Part shown: piece after piece, positions 49,589 to 57,872 of the stretch
Numbering within the stretch: the first letter of the stretch is position 1
Layout: the number at the start of each line of letters is the position of its first letter
From: Gammaproteobacteria bacterium
GTDB lineage: Bacteria > Pseudomonadota > Gammaproteobacteria > SZUA-229
Direction: 5' to 3'
Length of the DNA: 64,000 nt
Assembly (NCBI GenBank): GCA_026195255.1
Contig: JAPHSS010000001.1
Span: 57,043 to 121,042 of the forward strand
Translations under genes and position numbers: made by a program
The notes under the pieces: model-generated
Databases searched by the model: none
What the model was told of the DNA's origin: nothing
The model's input: the letters and a program-made list of their open reading frames with translations, nothing else

Positions 49589-50902
49589 ATGAGCCACCAA
49601 ACACCGAAAAAACCCAGCTGTGAAAGCCTGATCAGCTTATTCCCGGACCCCTTTGTGGTCATAGACAAACAATTTCAAATTGTTGCCGCCAATCAAAAGT
49701 ATCGTGACCATTACGGGCAGGACGACATTGTCGGTAAACACTGTTACGAAGTCTCACATGGAATTGACAGACCCTGCAGCCAGAATGGTGAACATTGCCC
49801 ATTAGAAACAGTAATGCAAACCGGCAAACCCACTTCAATTATGCATATTCATTGCAACGCTGACAAAGAAGAACATGTACAACTTTCTGCTGCACCCATT
49901 TTTGATGACGAAGGCAATGTACTTTATATGGGTGAGTCAATTCAGCCCCTAAATAACGAACCTGAAAACGAAGATATTCTGCTGGGAAAATCTAAATCTG
50001 CGCTTCGTCTAATGAGTATTTTATATCGCGTAGCGCCAACTTCATCAACGGTTTTTTTACTGGGTGAGTCTGGAGTCGGCAAAGATTGTGCTGCACGATA
50101 TATTCATCAGAACTCAAGTAGAGCCAGACAAAATTTCGTCGTTGTTGATTGTGGTGTTTTAGGTGAAAGCATGATTGAAAGTGAATTATTTGGTCATGAA
50201 AAGGGCGCCTTTACCGGTGCCAATAAGCGCAAAATTGGTTTATTTGAAGCAGCCGATCAGGGAACTTTATTTATAGACGAAATTGGCGAATTGCCTCTAC
50301 ATCTTCAAACAAAATTGTTACGTGCTCTGGAAACGGGCACGATTCGTCGCATTGGTGGTAATGATTATCTGAATGTTAATGTACGCATTATTGCCGCAAC
50401 CAATCGAGATCCACAGCAAATGTTAAAAGATAAAACATTTCGTGAAGATTTATATTATCGATTAAGCGCATTTCCGGTTCATTTACCACCTCTTCGAGAA
50501 CGTAAGGGTGATATTCCTTTACTTGCAGAGTCGTTTTTAAAACAAATGGAAGAGGGCGATTCACAAATACCGCTTGCCCCAGAAGTTATTGAAAAGCTTT
50601 TAAGTTACGATTACCCCGGCAATATTCGTGAGCTTAAAAACATTATAGAACGTGCATTAATTCTTGCTGCCGGTTGCCCGATTATGTCTGACTTTCTCGT
50701 TTTCGAACATGAACAGGAAAACTTACCTATTACAGAAGCGCCTTCACCTTATAACGCAACGGCTAATCGCACTAAAACCAGCCGTTTAACTAAAGAAGAT
50801 GTATTAAATGCCTTACAAAAATGTGATGGTCACCGATCACAGGCTGCAATTATGTTAGGGGTTAGTGAACGAACTATATACAGGCATTTAAAAGATAATT
50901 AA
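49589..50902 (+). CDS. Sigma54-dependent regulator with Cys/His-rich PAS domain
   Basis: A 437-residue enhancer-binding protein. The PAS domain (about 12-125) carries C52, H57, C63, C70, H86, H88 and C89, in a pattern C-YEVSHG-PC-HCPL known from other PAS sensors and suited to metal, heme or thiol chemistry. The AAA+ domain (about 130-370) has Walker A GESGVGKD, GAFTGA for sigma54 contact, and Walker B LFIDEIGEL. A Fis-type HTH ends it. There is no receiver domain, so it senses directly. It faces the peptide-rhodanese operon across a shared terminator. Confidence 0.9.
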   Translation: MSHQTPKKPSCESLISLFPDPFVVIDKQFQIVAANQKYRDHYGQDDIVGKHCYEVSHGIDRPCSQNGEHCPLETVMQTGKPTSIMHIHCNADKEEHVQLSAAPIFDDEGNVLYMGESIQPLNNEPENEDILLGKSKSALRLMSILYRVAPTSSTVFLLGESGVGKDCAARYIHQNSSRARQNFVVVDCGVLGESMIESELFGHEKGAFTGANKRKIGLFEAADQGTLFIDEIGELPLHLQTKLLRALETGTIRRIGGNDYLNVNVRIIAATNRDPQQMLKDKTFREDLYYRLSAFPVHLPPLRERKGDIPLLAESFLKQMEEGDSQIPLAPEVIEKLLSYDYPGNIRELKNIIERALILAAGCPIMSDFLVFEHEQENLPITEAPSPYNATANRTKTSRLTKEDVLNALQKCDGHRSQAAIMLGVSERTIYRHLKDN

Positions 50903-50931
50903 AAAAGGCCCTGTATTAACAGAGCCTTTTT
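50903..50931. terminator. Bidirectional terminator between regulator and rhodanese genes
   Basis: AAAAGGC-c-CTGT (50903-50914) with ACAG-a-GCCTTTTT (50919-50931), loop ATTA. A and T runs on both flanks allow termination from either side. Confidence 0.8.
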
Positions 50932-50952
50932 AGCTATCAGGTAAAAATAGAA

Positions 50953-51606
50953 TTATTTAACGGTAGTAAATCCCAGGTTTTCCCAGTTTTGCATACCACC
51001 ACGGTACCATTTAATTTTATTTGCCGGATAACCCATTTTTAACAATGTACGAATATTGTTAGGAGACTGGCCACACCACATACCATTGCAGAACATGACT
51101 AATGTTTTTGCATTTGAATAATCAAATGAATCATCGTCATTCTCTTTCGCACCAAACTCACCGGTTACAATTTCAGCAATCGTTATTGGATCAGCACCTT
51201 TTTTAACACTTAACTTTGTCCATGGAAGGTTTTTAGCACCGGGAATAGTACCGGCCTTTACCCAGTTAGGCGTACGTGAATCAATAACAAGAATTGAGTT
51301 ATCACCGTCAGACATTTTTTTCAGATAATCTAACACCTCAATTTCACCTAAAGTTTCTACACCAGGCGCCAAACTAATCGGGTTAATGCAAAAAGGAGGG
51401 CAGTTACGCGATGTTTTTGCAAATCGTGGATCAACCGTGTTTTCATTACTCTGATTACGTTGAATCCTTACCTTTTTACCATTATGCATTACATCAACAC
51501 TGGCAATATCACTAGTGATTTTTACTTTTAAATCACCGGCAATAACGGCAGCGCTAGACATACTTAAGGTAAGAATGGCTGTAGATATCAGGGTTTTGAT
51601 TTTCAT
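50953..51606 (-). CDS. Periplasmic rhodanese-domain protein
   Basis: A 217-residue exported protein. Signal peptide 1-23 (ending AVIAG); a spacer with the cysteine motif NCPPFCINP (about 68-76); then a rhodanese domain with VIDSRTPNWVKAGTIPGAKNLPW and active-site loop CNGMWCGQS, where the first Cys should carry the persulfide. Substrate unknown. It is the second gene of an operon with a 43-residue peptide, 44 bp apart, probably driven by a sigma54 promoter at 51903-51918. Confidence 0.85.
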   Translation of the reverse strand: MKIKTLISTAILTLSMSSAAVIAGDLKVKITSDIASVDVMHNGKKVRIQRNQSNENTVDPRFAKTSRNCPPFCINPISLAPGVETLGEIEVLDYLKKMSDGDNSILVIDSRTPNWVKAGTIPGAKNLPWTKLSVKKGADPITIAEIVTGEFGAKENDDDSFDYSNAKTLVMFCNGMWCGQSPNNIRTLLKMGYPANKIKWYRGGMQNWENLGFTTVK

Positions 51607-51650
51607 AGTTTATGACTCCGTCTGGTTATTTTTATATAGTTATATTTTAG

Positions 51651-51782
51651 TTAATCGCAGTCTGGTTCCTGCTCTTCTTCTGTCTCAACAGGCGTCTCCG
51701 GCGCCTCAACAGGCTCAGCTGCCTGAATGTGAAAAGACATTAAAAACATCATGACCAGTATCGATTTTAGTAGTAGTTTCAT
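51651..51782 (-). CDS. Small secreted acidic peptide with C-terminal cysteine (peptide 1)
   Basis: A 43-residue ORF from ATG 51782, preceded by AGAG 8 bases upstream. It has a signal peptide MKLLLKSILVMMFLMSFHIQA, cut probably after IQA or QAA, and a mature part of about 22 residues, mostly Glu, Pro, Thr and Val, ending EEEQEPDCD with a single cysteine. I recognise no family. It leads the rhodanese operon. A second peptide with the same plan (57646-57801) ends EEEPECE before a DsrE-like gene. Coding is supported by that resemblance and by the context, not by homology. Confidence 0.65.
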   Translation of the reverse strand: MKLLLKSILVMMFLMSFHIQAAEPVEAPETPVETEEEQEPDCD

Positions 51783-51902
51783 TGCAGTTCTCTGGAATTA
51801 TTACGGATAACTGATTAGCGATAAGATTTAGCTGTGTCACATAAAGCATACACTACAAACAATTTCTTAACGGTAATTAGTTTATTCCCCTGTTGATGTT
51901 AC

Positions 51903-51918
51903 TGCAGGCTCTATGCCA
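51903..51918 (-). promoter_or_regulatory. Candidate sigma54 (-24/-12) promoter
   Basis: On the minus strand TGGCATAGAGCCTGCA matches the TGGCACG-N4-TTGCW consensus at the invariant GG and GC with correct spacing and at most other fixed positions. Expected start near 51893, about 110 bases before peptide 1. Confidence 0.55.
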
Positions 51919-51946
51919 ATTTGCAAGTCGGCATAAAACCTAATTA

Positions 51947-51959
51947 ATTCAACGAGTTA
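51947..51959 (+). promoter_or_regulatory. Candidate IHF site
   Basis: ATTCAACGAGTTA fits WATCARN4TTR with one mismatch. It lies between the -24/-12 element and the palindromic upstream site, where IHF usually bends sigma54 promoters. Confidence 0.35.
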
Positions 51960-52000
51960 GTTTTTAATAGAATGAAAAAACAAGCTTTTAATTTTTAAAC

Positions 52001-52027
52001 GTCATGAACAATCATGACATGTCATGA
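52001..52027. promoter_or_regulatory. Candidate upstream activating sites TCATGAC
   Basis: The perfect 16-bp palindrome TCATGACATGTCATGA (52012-52027), plus GTCATGA (52001-52007) pairing with TCATGAC (52012-52018) across 4 bp. The core TGTCATGA equals that of the palindrome at the regulator's own promoter (49565). Distance to the predicted transcription start is about 125 bp, normal for an enhancer-binding protein. Confidence 0.55.
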
Positions 52028-52179
52028 ATAAAACACACTAAGTTGACACTTATAGCTTAATTTTGCTAAATCACTTTTTATCTAAATTCAGCAGTTGAAT
52101 GCCAGACTGATGAGAAAATAGAGCCAAACTTAAAAACAAGTCATTATTTCAGCATTTTTTATTTTTTGCCTTTAAAAAA

Positions 52180-53424
52180 CTATGGCAGTATTGACTCACC
52201 TTCAAGTAATTGCTCAATTGTTTCTCGTTTACGTACAACATGAGCATTTTGCCCCTCTACAATAATCTCTACAGCTCGCGGTCGAGAATTATAATTAGAG
52301 CTCATGCTATAACCATACGCACCGGCAGATTTCACAGCTAAAAAATCACCTGCCTGTAAATTAAGCTTTCGATCTTTACCTAAAAAGTCACCTGTTTCAC
52401 ACACTGGACCCACCAGATCATAAGTTTTTGGCTCGCCGTCACGTGGCTGTAGCGCCACAATTTCCTGCCATGCGCTGTATAGAGCAGGGCGCATAAGATC
52501 ATTCATTGCGGCGTCAATTATGGCAAAATTTTTCGCTTCTGAATGTTTTAAATATAAAACCTCTGTTAATAGTACACCTGCATTTCCAGCTATTGCACGG
52601 CCCGGCTCTATCAATATTTTAACTTTTCTATCACCCAGACCTTCCAGTAATGCCGCTATTTGCTCAGCCGGTTGAGGAGGTATTTCGTCCTGATAACGAA
52701 TACCCAGTCCACCGCCTAAATCAAGATGCTGTAACTCAATGCCAATTTCTTTCAATTGATCAACCAGTTCTAAAATTCGTTTTAAAGCATCAACAAAAGG
52801 CTCTATTTCTGTTAATTGCGAGCCAATATGGCAATCAATTCCATGCACAGCAATATTTTGCATGTCATGCGCCTGTTGATATACCGCCAGTGCCTGCTCA
52901 TGAGCGATACCAAACTTGTTTTCTTTCAACCCTGTAGAAATATACGGATGAGTTTTAGCATCTACATTAGGGTTTACGCGAATAGAAACAGGCGCGACCT
53001 TGCCCATCTTGGCCGCAATATCGTTAATAACCTGTAATTCGGCTTCAGATTCCACATTAAAACAATGAATACCCACTTCTAAGGCTCGCGTTATTTCATC
53101 AGGCTTTTTACCAACACCTGAAAACACAACTTTAGACACATCACCGCCAGCTCTAATGACTCGCTCTAATTCACCAATAGAGACTATATCAAAACCTGAA
53201 CCTAAAGCCGCCAGCAGGTTTAAAACGCCTAAATTTGAGTTCGCTTTAACCGCATAACAGATCAAATGGGGATGCTCACCAAAGGCCTCATCAAATGCCC
53301 TCCAGTGCCTCTCAAATGTTGCGCGTGAATAGACGTACGCGGGTGTGCCATGCTCTCGGGCCAGCTCTGTTAAATTTACATCTTCAACAAAAAGCTGGTT
53401 ATTTCTATACTCAAAATGATCCAT
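52180..53424 (-). CDS. lysA: Diaminopimelate decarboxylase
   Basis: LysA, 414 residues, a fold-III PLP enzyme making lysine from meso-DAP. PLP lysine in CYAVKANSN, glycine loop LDLGGGLGIRY, phosphate-binding PGRAIAGNAG, and the C-terminal GPVCETGDFLG with the catalytic Cys. ATG 53424 (MDHFEYRNNQLF) matches homologues; a GTG 10 codons upstream is rejected. lptM lies just upstream as usual. Confidence 0.95.
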   Translation of the reverse strand: MDHFEYRNNQLFVEDVNLTELAREHGTPAYVYSRATFERHWRAFDEAFGEHPHLICYAVKANSNLGVLNLLAALGSGFDIVSIGELERVIRAGGDVSKVVFSGVGKKPDEITRALEVGIHCFNVESEAELQVINDIAAKMGKVAPVSIRVNPNVDAKTHPYISTGLKENKFGIAHEQALAVYQQAHDMQNIAVHGIDCHIGSQLTEIEPFVDALKRILELVDQLKEIGIELQHLDLGGGLGIRYQDEIPPQPAEQIAALLEGLGDRKVKILIEPGRAIAGNAGVLLTEVLYLKHSEAKNFAIIDAAMNDLMRPALYSAWQEIVALQPRDGEPKTYDLVGPVCETGDFLGKDRKLNLQAGDFLAVKSAGAYGYSMSSNYNSRPRAVEIIVEGQNAHVVRKRETIEQLLEGESILP

Positions 53425-53471
53425 AAAATATTTCTTACATTCAAAAGTTATCACGAACAGGGTTATCCTGT

Positions 53472-53639
53472 TTATTCTTGCTGCATCTCAGGCTTATCAT
53501 CTATGATTTTTTGCACAGGCTCTTCTTTAGATACCTCAGATTCATCGGATAAATACAAGGGGCCGATTTTTCCACAACCACTAAAGCCTGATAAAAACAA
53601 AATTACTAAAAATAAAGCGCTGATTCGTCTTAAAGCCAT
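53472..53639 (-). CDS. lptM: LPS translocon maturation chaperone LptM (YifL)
   Basis: A 55-residue lipoprotein. The lipobox region is LSGFSGC and mature CGKIGPLYL is the family hallmark; LptM binds LptD and helps its disulfide maturation at the outer membrane. The remainder is charged and low in complexity. It is immediately upstream of lysA, the conserved place for this gene, with 47 bp between them. Confidence 0.9.
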   Translation of the reverse strand: MALRRISALFLVILFLSGFSGCGKIGPLYLSDESEVSKEEPVQKIIDDKPEMQQE

Positions 53640-53684
53640 TGCTATACTCTACCATTACATTCAACTGGTACATTATCCTATTAT

Positions 53685-55619
53685 ATGCGTCTAAAAAGCA
53701 GCATTTTTCTTTGGGTTTCTCTAGCCACAATTTTGCCACTAACCGCATTAATTCTGGGTATTACGGCCTATAGTGAGCAGGTATACCTTAAAAATATTGA
53801 TAGTGATATCTATATTAATATGGAGAACATCGCCAAAGAGCTGGATTTTCGCCTTACCTATGAAAGAGAAGTGATGCTCTCTCTGGCCAATTCACCCGCT
53901 ATGAAGCAGTTTGCGCCTATTTTACAAACCGCCGCAGACGGTGACCTGCATATTAACTATTTTGAAGAAGTAGATAAATTAAATACTTTTCTTGCCGGGT
54001 TTCAACACTCGGTTCCAGGTTTAGACACGGTTCGCGTGCTGGACATTGATGGGCATGCCTTAATTAAAGTTCGATTCGGCAAACTTATTCCGGCGTTCTT
54101 CGAAGGTATTGTCGACCTCCCCCTGGCCGAAGAAGAACTGGTGGATGCGGGTTTTTTAAGCTGGATGTGGCAACTAAAAGCAAATGAACTGGTATATGGC
54201 AACCTGCCACTCAGTAAGCGTGATTATATTAGCGGCAAAGAACTATCAATTATGAACTCAATTGTGCCTGTTTCTTTTGATGACAACAAAGTTATAGGCT
54301 TTTTAACCGCTCGAGCACTGGGGGATCAGTTTGATCATATTCTTGAGTCTTTGCCTCGCACAAACAATATTAAACTAACGGTTGCAGAATATAATCCGGA
54401 CTCAGCTCAACGTCATGGCATTATTCTGTATAGTGATGAATTACAGATTAAATTCAGCCAACCACTTAACCCTGATATCAAACTGAATAAAATACTGGGA
54501 GATGAAAACTGGAAAAATTTCCAGACACAACGGTTTGGCTCTTACGTAAATAACGTTAAAAATCAACGATACTATTTTCAGGAATTTTACCCTTATAACA
54601 ACCAGCTGGTAAGCTGGATTATGGTTCTGGAATTAGACAATGATGATATCGCCGCTCCATTCCAACGTATACGCATAGGTTTGCTTGCCGTTGCTGTTCT
54701 GGTGCTGGCCATTAGCTTGATGCTCGCCAACTTAGGTGCAAAAAACATTGCTGAACCAATAACACTTTTTGCAGATTTACTTAAACGTTATGCAGATGGT
54801 GAATCTAAATTTTCAAAAAAAGCAGCCAAAGGTGCAGATGAACTAAAGCAACTTGATCAGTCTTTTCACTATCTAGTCGATAGTCTTGAACAAACTGAAA
54901 AAGAAAGAGACAGCGCGCAACAGATGATGTTACAAAATGCTAAACTTGCCAGTATCGGGCAGATGGCAGCGGGCATCGGACATGAACTTAACAACCCGTT
55001 AACTAATATATTATCTTACACAACTTTAATTGAGCGTGATCTTCCGCAGGACAACAGTGAACTAAAAGAAGACATAAAAGGTTTGAGAAATGAAGCTCAG
55101 CGCGCAGTTAGAATCATTAAAGGCATCTTAAACTTTGCTCGCCAGGTACCGCCTGAATATGTCGATTTTGATTTACATGTATGGCTTAAAGATACTATAC
55201 TTCTTGCTCATTCACATGCGCAAAAATTCAATATTACGCTTAAATTAGATGAGCACCCTGATTTATCGATTAGAGGCGATCGCAACCAGCTACAACAAGT
55301 TTTTATAAACCTGTTAATGAATGCGATTCACGCAAGTAAAGCAAATGACGAGATAATTATTAGTGCGTACGCTGAAGACTCAAAAGTTTATATTACTGTT
55401 TCCGATCAGGGAACTGGTATAGACCCTGCCAACAAAGATAAATTATTTGATCCATTTTTCACCACTAAAAACATAGGCGAGGGCAGCGGCCTTGGCTTAT
55501 CCATTAGCATTGGCATTATGCAGTATCATAACGGAAACCTGAAACTGAATAACAACGAACGTGGTGGCGTAAACGCTATTATGGAAATGCCTTTAACATT
55601 AAACACTAATCAGAATTAA
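53685..55619 (+). CDS. Membrane sensor histidine kinase
   Basis: A 644-residue kinase. TM1 about 5-27; a large periplasmic Cache-like sensor region (about 28-322); TM2 about 328-350; HAMP-like linker; coiled coil; HisKA with the phosphorylated His in GHELNNPLTNIL; HATPase with N box QVFINLLMNAIHA, G1 DQGTGID, F box DPFFTT and G2 GEGSGLGLSI. Its partner regulator starts 8 bp downstream. Signal unknown. Confidence 0.92.
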   Translation: MRLKSSIFLWVSLATILPLTALILGITAYSEQVYLKNIDSDIYINMENIAKELDFRLTYEREVMLSLANSPAMKQFAPILQTAADGDLHINYFEEVDKLNTFLAGFQHSVPGLDTVRVLDIDGHALIKVRFGKLIPAFFEGIVDLPLAEEELVDAGFLSWMWQLKANELVYGNLPLSKRDYISGKELSIMNSIVPVSFDDNKVIGFLTARALGDQFDHILESLPRTNNIKLTVAEYNPDSAQRHGIILYSDELQIKFSQPLNPDIKLNKILGDENWKNFQTQRFGSYVNNVKNQRYYFQEFYPYNNQLVSWIMVLELDNDDIAAPFQRIRIGLLAVAVLVLAISLMLANLGAKNIAEPITLFADLLKRYADGESKFSKKAAKGADELKQLDQSFHYLVDSLEQTEKERDSAQQMMLQNAKLASIGQMAAGIGHELNNPLTNILSYTTLIERDLPQDNSELKEDIKGLRNEAQRAVRIIKGILNFARQVPPEYVDFDLHVWLKDTILLAHSHAQKFNITLKLDEHPDLSIRGDRNQLQQVFINLLMNAIHASKANDEIIISAYAEDSKVYITVSDQGTGIDPANKDKLFDPFFTTKNIGEGSGLGLSISIGIMQYHNGNLKLNNNERGGVNAIMEMPLTLNTNQN

Positions 55620-55626
55620 AAAACCA

Positions 55627-56976
55627 ATGAACAAACACGTACACTTTATAGACGACGATCCAGCTGCAGGTGATTTATTCAGGCGATTTGCCCGTGATAA
55701 AGAATATGACATTCTTATTTTTAAAAATCCAATAGAAGCATTAAAAGACATTCGTGAAAATGGAAGTCATCTGGTCATCACAGATTTAAGTATGCCAGGC
55801 ATGTCGGGGCTAGAATTACTTGAATCTATTCGACAGACTGATATTGAAGTACCAGTGATTATGATTACTGGATTTTCTACTGAAGACAATGCCATAAAAG
55901 CTTTACGCCTGGGCGCTACTGATTTTATTAAAAAACCTTATGACGCTGATGAACTTTTAGAACAAGTTGATAAGGTGCTTAAAAAATCTGAAGATCGAAA
56001 AACTGAAAAACTTAATCGCCCTGGCATTAAAGACAAACAAGACCAGTTTGGTATGATCGGTCATTCAAACGCACTTTCAAAAATTTATGAAATCATAGAC
56101 AAAATTTCTGATATACGCTGTAACGTTATTATAGAAGGCGAATCAGGCACCGGTAAAGAGCTTGTTGCTCACGCACTACATAATCACTCTGTTTTCGCAG
56201 ACCAACCTTTTATTGTTATTGACTGTGGCTCATTAACAGACACTTTACTTGAAAGTGAATTATTCGGGCATGAGAAGGGAGCTTTTACCGGGGCCACACA
56301 CATCAAACAGGGGTTACTTGAAGTTGCTAGCGGCGGCACCATTTTTCTCGATGAAATATGTAACATATCCGATACTATGCAAATGAAACTAATGCGTGCT
56401 GTTCAGGCACAAACTATTACACGTGTAGGCGGAATAACACCTATAAGCATTGATGTGCGTTTCGTAGTCGCGACTAATCGTAACATTGAAGAAATGATAG
56501 CTGCTGGACAATTCAGACACGATTTATATCATCGCTTAAATGTAGTTAAAATCATTATGCCGCCATTAAGAGAAAGAGAGGCTGATCTTGAACTACTCAT
56601 AAATCATTTTATTAATGAATTTAAAGAGCGCTATCAACGAGATATTAAACATTTTGATCACGCATCAATGGAAAAGCTAAAGTCCTACAGTTGGCCGGGT
56701 AACATTCGAGAGTTGCGCAATCTGGTAGAGAGACATATCGCGCTTGCTGATGGCCCCGTATTAAGCATTGACCAGGTGTTAATTGGAAGTGATATGGGCG
56801 AGGGCATTGATGCTGATTCGCCCACACTTGAGGCACTGGAAAAACGATACATTATAAAAACACTTGATAAATGTAACGGGAATAAAGAACAGACTGCATC
56901 ACTGCTCGGTATTAATAAGTCAACTTTATGGCGAAAACTACAGAGCTGGCAAAAAAACACCGAAAACAATGATTAG
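55627..56976 (+). CDS. NtrC-family response regulator
   Basis: A 449-residue sigma54 activator: receiver domain 1-120 (FIDDDP acidic pocket, phospho-acceptor Asp in LVITDLSMPG, K in FIKKPY), AAA+ domain about 142-375 (GESGTGKE, GAFTGA, GTIFLDEIC) and Fis-type HTH (NGNKEQTASLLGINKSTLW). Note FLDEIC, with Cys where Gly or similar is usual. It pairs with the kinase upstream. Possible targets are the TrmH gene and the peptide 2-DsrE unit downstream; no -24/-12 element was found there. Confidence 0.93.
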   Translation: MNKHVHFIDDDPAAGDLFRRFARDKEYDILIFKNPIEALKDIRENGSHLVITDLSMPGMSGLELLESIRQTDIEVPVIMITGFSTEDNAIKALRLGATDFIKKPYDADELLEQVDKVLKKSEDRKTEKLNRPGIKDKQDQFGMIGHSNALSKIYEIIDKISDIRCNVIIEGESGTGKELVAHALHNHSVFADQPFIVIDCGSLTDTLLESELFGHEKGAFTGATHIKQGLLEVASGGTIFLDEICNISDTMQMKLMRAVQAQTITRVGGITPISIDVRFVVATNRNIEEMIAAGQFRHDLYHRLNVVKIIMPPLREREADLELLINHFINEFKERYQRDIKHFDHASMEKLKSYSWPGNIRELRNLVERHIALADGPVLSIDQVLIGSDMGEGIDADSPTLEALEKRYIIKTLDKCNGNKEQTASLLGINKSTLWRKLQSWQKNTENND

Positions 56977-57030
56977 TTATTCGTTTAAACTGATTGATAC
57001 TTCCCTCTTGAGCTTTTATATCAACAACAT

Positions 57031-57549
57031 ATGACAAACAATATACAACTCGATGGCAACGAACTTTTTAAACGCCAAATCGATAAACGTGAGTTCAACG
57101 CGCCCTATATAATCTGTGATGGATTGAAATCACCTGATAATCTTGGTGCTCTTTTGCGTGTCGCAGATGCCGCTGGCAGCAAAAAAATAATATTGCTAGA
57201 CAGCCAGATGAATCTTAATAACAAAAGAATAAGCAAACTGGCACGCAACGCTAATAAATTTATTGAACTCGATGAAATGTCACTAAGCGAATTTAAAGTC
57301 TACCGCGCTCGATTTAAACATTTATTTGCACTTGAAATAACCAGCTCTTCTTCAGATGTCTTTGATTGCGATATTTCGCCCTGTGATGCAATATTGATAG
57401 GACATGAGTCGATCGGAATTAGAGAGGAAGTATTGGCTCTTTGTGACAATACCTTACATTTACCCATGTATGGTTTTAATGGCTCTATGAATATCAGTCA
57501 TGCTTTAATCGTTTTCTTATATGAATGGCGACGCCAGAATAATTTATAA
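57031..57549 (+). CDS. TrmH/SpoU-family RNA methyltransferase
   Basis: A 172-residue SPOUT RNA 2'-O-methyltransferase lacking the N-terminal substrate-binding domain of RlmB. Motif 1 SPDNLGALLRVADAAG, motif 2 AILIGHESIGI and motif 3 LPMYGFNGSMNISHALIVFLYEW are clear. The position methylated cannot be told. It is 55 bp after the NtrC-type gene, possibly in the same operon. Confidence 0.88.
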   Translation: MTNNIQLDGNELFKRQIDKREFNAPYIICDGLKSPDNLGALLRVADAAGSKKIILLDSQMNLNNKRISKLARNANKFIELDEMSLSEFKVYRARFKHLFALEITSSSSDVFDCDISPCDAILIGHESIGIREEVLALCDNTLHLPMYGFNGSMNISHALIVFLYEWRRQNNL

Positions 57550-57572
57550 TCAAACGCTCTATTTATTCTAGC

Positions 57573-57612
57573 AAACGCTATTTATATAATCTAAACTTGG
57601 TAAATAGTGTTT
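57573..57612 (+). promoter_or_regulatory. Promoter with inverted-repeat operator, peptide 2-DsrE unit
   Basis: AAACGCTATTTA (57573-57584) and TAAATAGTGTTT (57601-57612) form an inverted repeat with one mismatch in 12, flanking a perfect -10 TATAAT (57585-57590). A related AAACGCTCTATTTAT lies at 57552. The -35 is poor (TTTATT, 57562-57567), so an activator may be needed. Confidence 0.5.
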
Positions 57613-57645
57613 TTAAACAAGTGCAAGTGTAAGCGGAGAAGCTTC

Positions 57646-57801
57646 ATGATAAATACGATACGTAACTGGTTAACTACTTTTTTATTTGTATTATTTAGCC
57701 TGAGCTGTTCGTCCACCCCTACAATTGCAATATCTGATGACAGCCCAACAATAGCCACACCAACAAAACACCAGGCAGAAGAAGAGCCTGAGTGCGAATA
57801 A
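57646..57801 (+). CDS. Small secreted acidic peptide with C-terminal cysteine (peptide 2)
   Basis: A 51-residue ORF with ribosome binding site GGAG (57634-57637) before ATG 57646. The N-terminal helix (NWLTTFLFVLFSLSC) is a signal peptide, possibly a weak lipobox LFSLSC; the mature part is Ser/Thr/Pro-rich and ends EEEPECE. The plan equals peptide 1: signal, low-complexity spacer, acidic tail with Pro-acidic-Cys-acidic. It precedes a secreted DsrE-like gene by 71 bp, as peptide 1 precedes a secreted rhodanese. No known family. Confidence 0.65.
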   Translation: MINTIRNWLTTFLFVLFSLSCSSTPTIAISDDSPTIATPTKHQAEEEPECE

Positions 57802-57872
57802 GTTAATTGCAGATAAGCTAATTAGTGTACTTCTATATTTTATACTTAACGACTCTAAAAAGACGCAGCATT

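Larger units (their letters stand above)
51783..52179. other. Regulatory region between lysA and peptide 1
   Basis: About 400 bp without a gene. It holds the sigma54, IHF and upstream-site candidates listed separately. A plus-strand TTGACA at 52043-52048 has no gene to serve on that strand. Confidence 0.5.

Noticed and set aside
52043..52072. Plus-strand TTGACA promoter in the lysA-peptide 1 gap
   Set aside because: It points into lysA on the opposite strand; no RNA gene was recognised downstream and the -10 is poor.
57573..57645. Sigma54 promoter for the peptide 2-DsrE unit
   Set aside because: No GG/GC pair with 10-base spacing in a TGGCAC-N5-TTGC context; a TATAAT -10 is present instead.
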